From Anaerolineae bacterium (lineage in GTDB: Bacteria; Chloroflexota; Anaerolineae; Aggregatilineales; Phototrophicaceae): a stretch of 47,516 bases of DNA. Both the position numbers and the translations under genes were made by a program. The stretch spans positions 1-47,516 of the forward strand of contig JALOOI010000005.1 of the NCBI GenBank assembly GCA_025454495.1, given 5' to 3'. Shown here one piece after another: positions 25,042 to 33,785 of the stretch. The notes below the pieces were generated by a model, which saw only the letters and a list, made by a program, of their open reading frames with translations, was not told the DNA's origin and did not search any database. Numbering within the stretch: the first letter of the stretch is position 1; each line of letters begins with the position of its first letter.

Positions 25042-25619
25042 GATGGCGCAGCCTCCGGCGGCAGGGCCCGTACCTGCTGCTCAAAGGTGATGAGCTGCCC
25101 GTACTGGCGGCGGGTGAGATGGATGAAGGGGCGCACCTGGCGGATGCGGGCCAGGGCCTGGGCCGGGGTGAGCCGGTGATATTTGATGAGATAGGCGGCG
25201 GCGGCGGTGGGGGCCCGCCCCACGCCCACCCCGCAGTGGACGTACACTTTGCCGCCGGCCGCAATCTGCGCGGCGATGAAATCCGCGCCGCTGTTCAGGT
25301 CGGGCAGCGTGGGCGGCGTATTATCGCGGGTGGCCAGGTGCAGGTGCTGCGGCCCGCCAATGCCCCGATCCACATCGCTGTAATGGGCTTCGCGCAGGTT
25401 CACCGTGGCGGTGATGCCCTCGCGCAGCAGCGGCGACAGGTGCAGGTGCTGCCCGCCCACATACAACTGCGGCGTGATGCGGCTGAGATGCCACACCGGC
25501 GCACCCGTCAGCCGGCGCAGCCCCTGGTCATAAAAACGCCAGAATAATGCCGCCGGGCCCGTCCGCAGCAGGCTGAAGACGCGATTCCACTGAGATGGCG
25601 GCTGTCCTTCCATCGACAT
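25038..25619 (-). CDS. Dual-specificity / tyrosine protein phosphatase
   Basis: A 193-residue Cys-based phosphatase of the dual-specificity type. The P-loop is VYVHCGVGVGRAPT, with Cys129 and Arg135 in the exact C-x5-R arrangement. The upstream general-acid loop probably involves Asp105 or Asp107 in TPPTLPDLNSG. The N-terminal part includes ITPQLYVGGQ, common at the start of these domains, then ITATVNLRE. ATG 25619 is used; a second ATG two codons on is possible. Targets may be phosphoproteins or phosphoinositide-like lipids. It is followed by the coupled miniprotein. Confidence 0.85.
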   Translation of the reverse strand: MSMEGQPPSQWNRVFSLLRTGPAALFWRFYDQGLRRLTGAPVWHLSRITPQLYVGGQHLHLSPLLREGITATVNLREAHYSDVDRGIGGPQHLHLATRDNTPPTLPDLNSGADFIAAQIAAGGKVYVHCGVGVGRAPTAAAAYLIKYHRLTPAQALARIRQVRPFIHLTRRQYGQLITFEQQVRALPPEAAPS

Positions 25620-25775
25620 GATCGTTCATCACTCCTGTAGGCCTGTGCCACCTTCATCATAACAGACAGCAGGGCGGCCGGTCAAAGCCGGTAGACAGAT
25701 CGCCCTATTAATGTTACTATAGATTACAAAACGCCCGGCCGGCCATCGGTTGCTAAAGACCCATAAAAAATAGTT

Positions 25776-25800
25776 ATAGCTTCATCATGTTGATGTATAA
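25776..25800 (+). promoter_or_regulatory. Probable promoter for the HEAT-repeat gene
   Basis: The 250-base gap from 25620 to 25869 is much more AT-rich than its surroundings. A perfect TATAAT near 25795 with a weak upstream box (TTATAG, spacer about 16) faces the HEAT-repeat gene. Nothing else in this gap could be read with confidence; the phosphatase promoter must also lie here. Confidence 0.4.
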
Positions 25801-25869
25801 TAAAATTACAAGATTGTATGATCGCCCGGTACCGGGTTAGCCCGCTGTAATATGCGTGAGGATACCAGG

Positions 25870-26361
25870 ATGCTGCCTGTGACTGCCAACCCCCGTCTTA
25901 ACCAGTGGCTGGAAGTGCTGCGCGAACCGGACGCAGAGATGAGCAAAATCGCGGCGGACAAACTGGGGGACCTGGGCAGCCGCGAGGCCGTGGCAGATTT
26001 GATTACGGCGATGGAACGGCGCACGGCCTTTGTGGCCGCGGCCGCCGCGCTGGCCCTGGGCAAAATTGGCGATCCCCTGGCCATCCCGGTGCTGCTGCAA
26101 ACGCTGGAAGCGCATCAGGATGTGCAGGTGAAAGCCGCCGCCGCCGAAGCCCTGGGGCTGCTGCGGGCCAAAAACGCCGTCACCGCGCTCAAAAAAGTGG
26201 TGCAGGATTACCTGGATACCTACCGCAACGATCATTTCAGCCGCACGCGCAGTTACCAGCGCGGGCTGTTCACCGCGGCCATCGCCGCCCTCAAGCACAT
26301 TGGCACGCGCGAAGCCATTCGCTTTGCCGAAAACGCCGAAAGCTACAGCCGTTCCCTGTGA
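25870..26361 (+). CDS. HEAT-repeat protein
   Basis: A 163-residue all-helical protein with two or three HEAT-like repeats of the PBS-lyase type: MSKIAADKLGDLGSREAVAD, AAAAALALGKIGDPLAIPVL, and VKAAAAEALGLLRAKNAVTAL. Each contains the alternating Ala/Leu helix A, G-D-x turn and helix B. Such proteins act as scaffolds, often with phycobilin lyases or signalling proteins. ATG 25870 is chosen because GAGG lies eight bases ahead; an ATG at 25852 has none. The gene is convergent with the FHA gene. No partner can be named. Confidence 0.8.
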   Translation: MLPVTANPRLNQWLEVLREPDAEMSKIAADKLGDLGSREAVADLITAMERRTAFVAAAAALALGKIGDPLAIPVLLQTLEAHQDVQVKAAAAEALGLLRAKNAVTALKKVVQDYLDTYRNDHFSRTRSYQRGLFTAAIAALKHIGTREAIRFAENAESYSRSL

Positions 26362-26395
26362 CCGGCGACGGACACCGGCCGCCCTGCGCGGGCCG

Positions 26396-27286
26396 CTAAC
26401 GGCGGCGGCGCAGTTCCTGGCCGGGATGCTGGAAGGTGACGCGCATCACCAGTTTCCCCACCCGCAGTTCATCCTGGCTGCGCAGCAGGCGAATTTCTCG
26501 CGGGTGCAGCCGCTGCCCGTTGATGAACGAGCCGTTGGCGCTGCCCAGGTCATAAATCTGGATGGTGCTGTCCTGATTTTCGTAGCGCAGCGCCAGATGC
26601 AGGCGCGATACCCCCAGGTTGGCCCCGTCGGCGGTGGCTAAATCCACATCCGGGCGCATGGAACTGGCATCGCTGCTGCGGCCGATCACCAGTTCCGTCT
26701 GGCGCAGTTGCGGGCGCAGTTCAAAGGTCTTGCCGGTATCGCGGATGACCAGCACCAGCACCGAATCGGGCCCGAAATATTCATCGTTGAACAATTCGCC
26801 GGTGGCATCGGCAAAGTGGCGCGTATCAAAATCGCCGGCCATATTATCCAGAATTTGGCCGCAGGCATAGCAAAAGACATCGTTGGCGCGGTTCTTCTTC
26901 TTACAGTTGGGGCATTCCACCCACAGCAGGCCATCACTGCCGGCGGCCGGGGCGGGCGTTTTTTCGATGACCACTTCGCGCGGGGGGGCGGGCAGCGGCG
27001 GGCGCACCGGCAGCGTGGCATCGTTCACGGTGACGGCCGGCGGGGGCACGACCGGGATGCTGCCCGTATCCGGCTTTTTCGCCGGCGCTTTCACCACTTC
27101 GGTGGTGCCGGTCTTGTTCTGCTGGCGGTCTTTTTCCCAGTTTCGCAGTTGCAGCGCCAGGGCTTCTTTGTCGCTGTAGATCAGCGGTTCGATGTAGCCG
27201 CGCAGCGCCCGCAGCGCTTCGCGCGTGTCCAGCCCGTTGCGGCGCATCTGCACATATTCGGACAGCAGTTCATCGACCACGCCCAT
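26396..27286 (-). CDS. FHA-domain protein with zinc ribbon
   Basis: A 296-residue protein. Residues 1-55 are a charged helical start, 60-115 a Pro-rich linker, then a four-Cys zinc ribbon (CPNCKKKNRANDVFCYACGQ). The C-terminal 100 residues form a forkhead-associated domain: VIGRSSDASS, NLGVSRLHLAL and DLGSANGSFINGQRL carry the Arg, Ser/His and Asn that bind phosphothreonine. Such proteins read Ser/Thr kinase signals in Gram-positive-like and Chloroflexota cells. GAGGA before the ATG at 27286 supports the start. Its promoter and that of the amino-acid importer share the same 200-base gap. Confidence 0.9.
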   Translation of the reverse strand: MGVVDELLSEYVQMRRNGLDTREALRALRGYIEPLIYSDKEALALQLRNWEKDRQQNKTGTTEVVKAPAKKPDTGSIPVVPPPAVTVNDATLPVRPPLPAPPREVVIEKTPAPAAGSDGLLWVECPNCKKKNRANDVFCYACGQILDNMAGDFDTRHFADATGELFNDEYFGPDSVLVLVIRDTGKTFELRPQLRQTELVIGRSSDASSMRPDVDLATADGANLGVSRLHLALRYENQDSTIQIYDLGSANGSFINGQRLHPREIRLLRSQDELRVGKLVMRVTFQHPGQELRRRR

Positions 27287-27316
27287 AACATTCCTCTGGT
27301 CAATTTGTACCCCATG

Positions 27317-27345
27317 ATTATATTAATAATTCCGTAGTCTTTGCA
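27317..27345 (-). promoter_or_regulatory. Probable promoter for the FHA gene
   Basis: On the minus strand a perfect TATAAT (27317-27322) lies 30 bases before the FHA start with a weak -35 box (TGCAAA, 27340-27345) at 17-base spacing. Confidence 0.4.
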
Positions 27346-27374
27346 CCCCGGAAAGCGCGAAAGGGCAATTTGCG

Positions 27375-27403
27375 TTGCAATCGAGGCCGGCACTGGTTAC
27401 ACT
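27375..27403 (+). promoter_or_regulatory. Probable promoter for the amino-acid importer operon
   Basis: TTGCAA (27375-27380), a 17-base spacer and TACACT (27398-27403) precede the binding-protein gene by about 85 bases. Four of six bases match the housekeeping consensus in each box. Confidence 0.4.
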
Positions 27404-27486
27404 GTGCGTTGCTTTCGTGGGCGTGTCAAGTACCATCACATCCCACGCGGCTGAAGACTCGGTTTTGCATGTGGAGGTTGTTTGCT

Positions 27487-28566
27487 ATGAAGACTCGTGC
27501 AGTTTTTCTGGTGGCGTTGCTGGCGCTGCTGCTCTCGGCGCTGCCCCTGGTGAGTGCCCAGGATGCCATCACCGTCACGCTGGGCCCGGTGTCGCAGCGC
27601 GTGATTGACCGTGACTCGCTGGTATGCGGGGCCAATCAGTCACTCCAGGGCTTTGGGTTTGTTAATGATGAAGGCCAGTTTGAAGGTTTCGATATTGACG
27701 TGTGCCGGGCCGTGGCTGCCGCCATCCTGGGCGATGCCACCAAAGTGGAATTCCGCCCATTGCAGGCCCCGGAACGCCAGGCCGCCATGCAGAGTGGCGA
27801 AATTGATATTATGTCCCGCAATACCACGATGACCCTCAGCCGTGACTCGCAGTGGGCGACCACCTTCGGCCCGATCACGTTCTATGATGGCCAGGGTGTG
27901 ATTGCCCGCGCCGAACTGGGCATCGACAGCATCGCCGGGCTGGATGGCGGCTCCATCTGCGTGCAGACGGGCACCACCACCGAGTTGAACATTACCGATT
28001 ACATCGAAGCCAACAGCCTGAGCATTGAGCTTCAGGTGTTTGCCGATGCCAACGCCACCTGGGAAGCCTATGTGCAGGGGCGCTGCGATGGCTTCACCAC
28101 CGACAAGAGCGGTCTGGCGGCCTATCGCTCCACCGCCGAAGACCCCGGTGCCCATGTGATCCTGCCGGAAACCATCAGCAAGGAACCGCTGGCCATCCTC
28201 ACCCCGCAGAATGACCCGCAGTTTGCCGAAGTCGCCGCGTGGACGGTGTACGGGCTGATCCAGGCGGAAGAATTTGGCATCACCAGCGCCAATGTGGCCG
28301 AATTCCTGCCCGCCGAAGGCGAAGCGGATGATGCCTATACCGCCCGTGTGACCCCGGCCGTCGCCCGTTTCCTGGGCCAGGCGGGCAACCAGTCCGGCAA
28401 TTACCTGGGCATCGCCAATGATTACATGGTGACGGTCATTACCCAGGTGGGCAACTATGGTGAAATTTACGAACGGAACCTGGTTCCGATCGGGCTGGAA
28501 CGCGCCGGCACGCTGAACGACCTGTGGACGCGCGGCGGCCTGATGTATTCGCCGCCCTTCCGTTAA
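27487..28566 (+). CDS. aapJ: General L-amino-acid ABC transporter binding protein (AapJ-like)
   Basis: A 359-residue extracytoplasmic receptor of the polar amino-acid class, closest in layout to AapJ/BztA. The signal peptide is MKTRAVFLVALLALLLSAL with cleavage near VSA-QD. The mature protein has FGFVNDEGQFEGFDIDVCRA, the ligand-binding DIMSRNTTMTLSRD and FYDGQG, and the C-terminal GNYGEIYERNL typical of AapJ. Two Cys (CG.N near residue 47 and C of VCRA) match the family. GGAGG before the ATG at 27487 sets the start; the longer open frame has no support. It is followed by a hairpin that may lower expression of the permeases. Broad amino-acid uptake is expected. Confidence 0.92.
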   Translation: MKTRAVFLVALLALLLSALPLVSAQDAITVTLGPVSQRVIDRDSLVCGANQSLQGFGFVNDEGQFEGFDIDVCRAVAAAILGDATKVEFRPLQAPERQAAMQSGEIDIMSRNTTMTLSRDSQWATTFGPITFYDGQGVIARAELGIDSIAGLDGGSICVQTGTTTELNITDYIEANSLSIELQVFADANATWEAYVQGRCDGFTTDKSGLAAYRSTAEDPGAHVILPETISKEPLAILTPQNDPQFAEVAAWTVYGLIQAEEFGITSANVAEFLPAEGEADDAYTARVTPAVARFLGQAGNQSGNYLGIANDYMVTVITQVGNYGEIYERNLVPIGLERAGTLNDLWTRGGLMYSPPFR

Positions 28567-28577
28567 GCCTTAGCGAA

Positions 28578-28611
28578 CCGGGCCGGCTGCGGCCGGCCCG
28601 GCTTCTTTTCC
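28578..28611 (+). terminator. Hairpin between aapJ and aapQ (partial terminator / mRNA stabiliser)
   Basis: A perfect 10-bp GC stem (arms 28578-28587 and 28592-28601, four-base loop) is followed by CTTCTTTTCC. In importer operons such hairpins after the binding-protein gene keep its mRNA in excess over the permeases. Confidence 0.6.
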
Positions 28612-28636
28612 GCGGAAGCCAACCGGAGCCAGAGCT

Positions 28637-30313
28637 GTGGCCATGACTCACAAAAGCAAACGTACTCCCACCGGTCTGCTGGCCCTGCTGCGCGATATTC
28701 GTGTCTTACAGGTTATCGTGCAGATCGTGTTTATCATCCTGCTGGTGACGGGCCTCTCGGTGATCTGGGTGAACATCCTCAACACCCTCACGGAGCGCCG
28801 CCTGTCCATCTATTTTGAAGTGCTCACGCCGCCGGCCGGCTTTAATATTGGCGAAGCGCCGGACTGGTACAGCTCCAGCGACAGCTTCGGGCGGGCCTTT
28901 ACGGTGGGCATTTACAACACCCTGCGGATTGTGTTCCCCGGCTTATTTTTTGCCACGCTGTTCGGGGTGTTCATCGGCATTTTTCTGCTCAGCCGCAACT
29001 GGCTCATTCGCAATATCTCGCGCGTTTATGTCGAAGTGCTGCGGAATACGCCGCTGCTGGTGCAGCTTTATTTCTGGTATTTTGTGGTGATGTTCGGGCT
29101 GCCACAGCAGCGCGAGGCCATCGGGCTGCCGGCGGAAGGCATGGCCTTCATCCCCTACCGGCTGCCGGTGTACGGGCTGTTGATTCTGCTGGCCTGGTGG
29201 TATTCCACCCGCGCGTCATTCCCGGGGCGGGTAACAGGCGGGGCGCTGGCGGGGGTCATCGTGCTGGAGGTGGCGCTGCGCCTGGGGGATGCTTCCGGGC
29301 TAAACTGGGTGGTGGGCGGCGGCCTGAGCGCGATCATGCTGCTGGTGGCGGTGTTTGGCAGCAAACTGTGGCGCAATTTTAGCTATGGCTATTTCATCAT
29401 CGTGGGCGGGCAACTGCTGCTCAGCGGGTTATATTTGCAACTGGCCCACTACCTGGACATTTTGCCCTCGCTGGATACCATCGTCAGCGAAATTGCCCCG
29501 GTGGTGTATCTCAGCCGGCGCGGCACGGCCTTCCCGGAACTGCTGCTTACGCCGCGCTTTGCGGACTGGCTGGCGTTTGTGCTGGCGGGGGCGGCGCTGG
29601 CGGTGGCGCTGTGGGTCATCGCCGGCCATGTGACGGAAACGACGGGCCGGCCCATTGCGCGGGTGCGCCTGGCGCTGCTGTCCGTGCTGGGGGCGGCGGC
29701 CCTGGGCTGGTTCGTGGTCACGGCGCAGCCGGTGCCCACCGAAATCACCGTGGGCGAGCCGGACGCGCTGCAAACGCTGCCCTATGACCAGGCCTACGCC
29801 GGCGACCTCATCACCCCGGCGCAGGAAGCCTACTACGCCCGCGACCCGTTCATCACGGTGCTGCCGGAACGCACGCAGCTTGCCTACACCCGCGGCACGG
29901 TGCTTACGCCGGAGTATATGGCGCTGCTGATCGGGCTGATTATTTATACCTCGGCCTTCATCGCAGAAATTGTGCGGGCGGGCATTCAGGCAGTGCCCTA
30001 CGGCCAACTGGAAGCAGCGCGGGCCCTGGGGCTGTCTTACGCGCAAACGCTGCAATTGATTATCCTGCCGCAGGCGCTGCGGGTGATTATCCCGCCCCTG
30101 GGCAACCAGTATCTCAATCTCTCCAAAAATTCGTCGCTGGCGATTGCGGTCGCCTATGCCGATGTCTATTCGGTCGGCGTGTCGATGATGAACACTTCCG
30201 GGCAGTCCATTGTGGGCTTTGCGGTCATCTTCCTGGTGTATATCACCATGAGCCTGGTGATTTCGTTCTTTATGAACGTGGTCAATGCCCGCTTCCAGCT
30301 TGTCACGCGATAG
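28637..30313 (+). CDS. aapQ: Amino-acid ABC transporter permease (AapQ-like, long form)
   Basis: A 558-residue HisM-type permease. AapQ and BztB proteins are near 400 residues with an added central membrane part; this one is about 150 longer. The N-terminal permease motif (YNTLRIVFPGLFFATLFGVF and EVLRNTPLLVQLYFWYFV) is separated from the C-terminal half by several extra hydrophobic segments (about residues 175-360). The EAA loop is VPYGQLEAARALGLSYAQTL, followed by PPLGNQYLNLSKNSSLA. A GTG start at 28637 has GGAG eight bases before it; ATG 28643 is the alternative. It pairs with AapM to form the channel. Confidence 0.9.
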   Translation: MAMTHKSKRTPTGLLALLRDIRVLQVIVQIVFIILLVTGLSVIWVNILNTLTERRLSIYFEVLTPPAGFNIGEAPDWYSSSDSFGRAFTVGIYNTLRIVFPGLFFATLFGVFIGIFLLSRNWLIRNISRVYVEVLRNTPLLVQLYFWYFVVMFGLPQQREAIGLPAEGMAFIPYRLPVYGLLILLAWWYSTRASFPGRVTGGALAGVIVLEVALRLGDASGLNWVVGGGLSAIMLLVAVFGSKLWRNFSYGYFIIVGGQLLLSGLYLQLAHYLDILPSLDTIVSEIAPVVYLSRRGTAFPELLLTPRFADWLAFVLAGAALAVALWVIAGHVTETTGRPIARVRLALLSVLGAAALGWFVVTAQPVPTEITVGEPDALQTLPYDQAYAGDLITPAQEAYYARDPFITVLPERTQLAYTRGTVLTPEYMALLIGLIIYTSAFIAEIVRAGIQAVPYGQLEAARALGLSYAQTLQLIILPQALRVIIPPLGNQYLNLSKNSSLAIAVAYADVYSVGVSMMNTSGQSIVGFAVIFLVYITMSLVISFFMNVVNARFQLVTR

Positions 30314-30325
30314 GAACAGACGGCT

Positions 30326-32866
30326 ATGGTTGATTCTTCCGAACCGAAACGGCGCAGTCCCGCCATCGCCATCAATTACGACAATGCCCCGCCGCGCAAC
30401 CCGCCGCTGCTGGAGATCGGGGTGCTGGCGTGGGTGCGTAAAAATTTATTCGGCTCGCCGCTGGATGCCCTGCTGACGATCGTGGGGGTGGTGCTGGTGG
30501 CGGCGGTGGTGGTGGGCACCATCGAATGGACGATTGAACGGGCGGACTGGTATTCCATCATCCTCAACGTGGATCGCTTCATGACCGGGCGTTTGCCGGG
30601 GGCGGTGGTGTGGCGGGTGAGCATCGTGGTGATCTTCATCATGGTGACGGCCGGCGTGCTGACGGCGGCCTATGTGCGGCGGCTGTCCCCGGTGATCCCG
30701 CTGCTGCTGCTGCTCATCGCGCTGACGGTGGTCATCGTGCCGGCGCTGGTGCGGGCGCTGCTGCCGGTGCCACCCGCTTACCTGGCGGCCGGGGCGGCCC
30801 CCATCATTTCCGGCACCGCCGAAGAAACCCCGCTGCCGGCGGTGGCCTTCCTGGCCCGCCAGAATGAAACCCTGGTGATCGATTTTCCCGCTTTTGCGGC
30901 GGACGATGCCGGGCTGGCGGCCATGCACGGCATCGTTGACCGGGCCACCAACACGCTGCGCAATGCCGCCGCCAACCGCCTGAGCGATATGGCGCGGTAT
31001 GTGGAAGTGGTCACGCTGCTGGCGCGGGATGAAGCCCGCCTGACGGCCACCGGCGGCGAGTATGGCGACCTGACGGAGAACGGCCGCGCCACCCTTCAGC
31101 GCGAGCTGGAACGCCTGGCGGCGGTGGTGCCGCCGGACAGCGCGGATGCGGTGGCGGCCCTGCGGGCCCGGCTGGCCGCGCCGGCCCTCACCCCGTCCGA
31201 GATCGACAGCCTGCGGGCGGAACTGGCCGCGCTGGTGGTGCCGCCGACGGTGGTGGACACCTACCGCCTGAACGGCCAGCCGGTGACGCTGCGCCTGCTG
31301 GACGGCAATGGCACGCCGGCCGCCGATGAGCAGGTGCTTGTGCCGGGGACGACGGAGCCGGTGCGCTTCCTCATCCCGGCGGATGGCTGGTACATTCTGG
31401 AGAAAACGCTGCCGGCGGGCGCAGAGGGCGCGGCCATCCTCATGGCGCGGGGCATAGCCCCGGTCTTTGAGCGCAGCGCCGGCTATTTGCGCCTGTCCGA
31501 TATGTTCCAGTTCCCCGGCGCGGCCCCCGTGCGCGATGATGACAGCCTGCGCCCGCTGGTGCTGAACGAAAATCGCTATCGTGGTGATCGCTCTTTAGAA
31601 GCGTATTTGTATTTGTACGTCACCAATTTTCTGGTGGAAATTCAAATCGCGGTGGTGGCCGCGATTGCAGCCGCGGCCGCCGGTTATGCCATGGCGCAGC
31701 AGGCCGACCGGCTGTTTTCCCCGCGTGATGTGCCGCGGCGGGCTTCGCAGCGGCTGGCGCTGTGGCTGCTCATCGCCACGCCGGTGGTGGTGTTCGTCTT
31801 CATCAACGGGTTTGACCTGCTGGCCTACTCGGCTGCGCTGGCCTGGGTGGTCGCCATTTATGCCGCTTACCAGGCCGGGCTGCTGCTGTATCAGCGCGGG
31901 GCCAGTACGCTGGTGCGCCTGCTGGCCGGGGTGCTGCTGCTGGCCGGCGCGGGGCTGGTCTTCAGCCTGCTGCCCGCGCTCATCTACGATCTGCCGCCCA
32001 CGCCGCCGGCCTTCGCCGGGCTGCTGGCGCTGCCGGTGGCGGTGGCCGGCCTGGCCGGCGCATGGATCGGCACCGGGGCCGGGGCCGCGGAGCTAACGCG
32101 CCGGGTGACGCGGGCCGGCGGGCTGGCCGCGCTGCTGCTCATCGCCCCCATCATTGCCGGGCGCGTGCTGCCGGGCAGCACCCGCGATTCCATCGCCGCC
32201 ATTTTGCCCTACATCGACCCCGATACCTGGGGCGGGCTGCTGCTGGCGCTGTTCATCACCATTTATGGCACGCTGCTGGCTTTCCCGCTGGGCATTTTGC
32301 TGGCCCTGGGGCGGCGCAGCAGCCTGCCGGCCATCAAATACCCCTGCATCCTGGTGATCGAGATGGTGCGCGGCACGCCGTTCATCGTGGTGCTGTTCGC
32401 CGGGCAGTTGCTCATCCCGCTGGTGAACGAAAATTTCGCCGCCATCCCCAATGCCTATCGCGCCCTGGGGGCCACCGTGATCTTTGTGGCCGCCTACCTG
32501 GCGGAGAATATCCGCGGCGGGCTGCAATCCATCCCCGGCGGGCAGCAGGAAGCCGGCAAAGCGCTGGGCCTGCCGGAATGGCAGGTGACGCTGTACATCA
32601 CCCTGCCCCAGGCGCTGCGGGCCGTCATCCCGGCGCTGGTGGGCCAGTTCATTTCGCTGTTTAAGGATACCTCGCTGCTGGAGATCGTCGGGCTGACCGA
32701 CCTGAGCCGCACCGTGACCAACATGGTGGCCCAGACCGAATTTAACGATGCCCGGCGCGAAGGGCTGGTGTTCATCACCATCATCTATTTTGTGCTCAGC
32801 TATGTGATTGCGTATATCAGCCGGCGCATCGAAGAAAGTGGCAGCGGCGCGGCCCGCCGCATTTAG
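30326..32866 (+). CDS. aapM: Amino-acid ABC transporter permease (AapM-like) with large extracytoplasmic insert
   Basis: An 846-residue permease, more than double the usual AapM length of about 385. Three hydrophobic segments (about residues 48-68, 97-117, 123-147) come first, then a soluble stretch of about 270 residues (150-420), then a long second membrane region. The soluble part has a helical half with heptad-like Leu/Ala (LQRELERLAAVVPP) and a beta-rich half (GQPVTLRLLDGNGTP, EPVRFLIPADGWYILE). The core permease is at the end: EMVRGTPFIVVLFAGQLLIP, the EAA loop GGQQEAGKALGLPEWQVTL and SLFKDTSLLEIVGL. The start at ATG 30326 is 12 bases after aapQ. The insert may bind ligand or the receptor; this is a guess. 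Confidence 0.9.
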   Translation: MVDSSEPKRRSPAIAINYDNAPPRNPPLLEIGVLAWVRKNLFGSPLDALLTIVGVVLVAAVVVGTIEWTIERADWYSIILNVDRFMTGRLPGAVVWRVSIVVIFIMVTAGVLTAAYVRRLSPVIPLLLLLIALTVVIVPALVRALLPVPPAYLAAGAAPIISGTAEETPLPAVAFLARQNETLVIDFPAFAADDAGLAAMHGIVDRATNTLRNAAANRLSDMARYVEVVTLLARDEARLTATGGEYGDLTENGRATLQRELERLAAVVPPDSADAVAALRARLAAPALTPSEIDSLRAELAALVVPPTVVDTYRLNGQPVTLRLLDGNGTPAADEQVLVPGTTEPVRFLIPADGWYILEKTLPAGAEGAAILMARGIAPVFERSAGYLRLSDMFQFPGAAPVRDDDSLRPLVLNENRYRGDRSLEAYLYLYVTNFLVEIQIAVVAAIAAAAAGYAMAQQADRLFSPRDVPRRASQRLALWLLIATPVVVFVFINGFDLLAYSAALAWVVAIYAAYQAGLLLYQRGASTLVRLLAGVLLLAGAGLVFSLLPALIYDLPPTPPAFAGLLALPVAVAGLAGAWIGTGAGAAELTRRVTRAGGLAALLLIAPIIAGRVLPGSTRDSIAAILPYIDPDTWGGLLLALFITIYGTLLAFPLGILLALGRRSSLPAIKYPCILVIEMVRGTPFIVVLFAGQLLIPLVNENFAAIPNAYRALGATVIFVAAYLAENIRGGLQSIPGGQQEAGKALGLPEWQVTLYITLPQALRAVIPALVGQFISLFKDTSLLEIVGLTDLSRTVTNMVAQTEFNDARREGLVFITIIYFVLSYVIAYISRRIEESGSGAARRI

Positions 32867-32923
32867 CTGCCCTGCCGGCCTGTTGCCCTGTGACCGAAGC
32901 CCTGTTGTGATGGAGATGCGATT

Positions 32924-33715
32924 ATGGCCGTGCAAGCGCCGTCCCAGAAAGTAGCCGTGGAGCAGTACGAAGAAGCGATTATCCAGTGCCAGGGGGTGAA
33001 CAAGTGGTATGGTGAGTTCCATGTGCTGAAGGATATTTCGCTGGAAGTGGCCCCGCAGGAAGTGGTGGTGGTCATTGGCCCGTCGGGGTCGGGCAAATCG
33101 ACCTTCATCCGCTGCATTAACCGGCTGGAAGAACACCAGGAAGGCACCATCATTGTGGATGGCATTGAGCTAAGCCACGATGTGCGTAACATTGCAGAAA
33201 TTCGCCGCGAGACGGGCATGGTGTTCCAGCAGTTTAACCTGTTCCCGCACCTCACCGCGCTGGAAAATGTGGCCCTGGCCCCCATGAAGGTGCGGCATCG
33301 GTCGCGCCAGGAGGCCGAAGCGCGGGCCATGGAACTGCTGACGCGCGTGGGCATCCCGGAGCAGGCGAAGAAATATCCGGGGCAGCTTTCCGGCGGGCAG
33401 CAGCAGCGCGTAGCCATCGCGCGGGCGCTGGCGATGGAGCCGCGCATCATGCTGTTTGATGAGCCGACTTCGGCGCTGGACCCGGAAATGATTAAAGAAG
33501 TGCTGGACGTGATGAAGCAACTGGCCCGCAGCGGCATGACCATGGTGGTGGTGACGCACGAAATGGGCTTCGCCCGCGAAGTAGCCGACCGGGTGATTTT
33601 TATGGATCACGGGCGCATTGTGGAGCAGGGCCCGCCGGAGCATTTCTTCAGCAAGGATGTGGAACATCACCCGCGCACGCAGGAATTTCTGGATCAGATT
33701 CTGCTGTCGTTTTAA
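32924..33715 (+). CDS. aapP: Amino-acid ABC transporter ATP-binding protein (AapP/GlnQ-like)
   Basis: A 263-residue ATPase that powers the amino-acid importer. All motifs are intact: Walker [15 protein letters not shown]-loop [17 protein letters not shown], signature [15 protein letters not shown], Walker [15 protein letters not shown], and switch His in [13 protein letters not shown]. The N-terminal [18 protein letters not shown] is typical of polar amino-acid ATPases. GGAG eight bases ahead of ATG 32924 supports the start. It is the last gene of the operon, which here is complete (receptor, two permeases, ATPase). The hairpin just past its stop is part of the 61-bp repeat bracketing the GIY-YIG gene. 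Confidence 0.97.
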   Translation: MAVQAPSQKVAVEQYEEAIIQCQGVNKWYGEFHVLKDISLEVAPQEVVVVIGPSGSGKSTFIRCINRLEEHQEGTIIVDGIELSHDVRNIAEIRRETGMVFQQFNLFPHLTALENVALAPMKVRHRSRQEAEARAMELLTRVGIPEQAKKYPGQLSGGQQQRVAIARALAMEPRIMLFDEPTSALDPEMIKEVLDVMKQLARSGMTMVVVTHEMGFAREVADRVIFMDHGRIVEQGPPEHFFSKDVEHHPRTQEFLDQILLSF

Positions 33716-33724
33716 GGCGGGCCG

Positions 33725-33752
33725 GCCCGGTGCCCCCTCAGCGGTGCCGGGC
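33725..33752 (+). terminator. Hairpin after aapP, left copy (inside the 61-bp repeat)
   Basis: GCCCGGTGCC and GGTGCCGGGC pair over 10 bp as RNA on the plus strand, with two G-U pairs and an eight-base loop. On the minus strand two of the pairs become mismatches, so it works better for aapP than for the opposite strand. No T-tract follows. A second identical copy lies at 34540-34567, where it spans the stop codon of the SorC-type gene. Confidence 0.45.
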
Positions 33753-33785
33753 CTGCTGCTGCTTCAGCAGGGCGCGGGCGGTTTC
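33725..33785. repeat. 61-bp direct repeat, left copy
   Basis: Identical over 61 bases to 34540-34600 (offset 815). It contains the hairpin and, on the minus strand, the last 16 codons and stop of the SorC-type regulator (ETARALLKQQQARHR). This copy is detached from the rest of that gene. Confidence 0.98.

Noticed and set aside
25620-25869. Possible RNA gene or riboswitch in the AT-rich gap
   Set aside because: No stable conserved structure could be recognised by eye; only a promoter-like element was supported.
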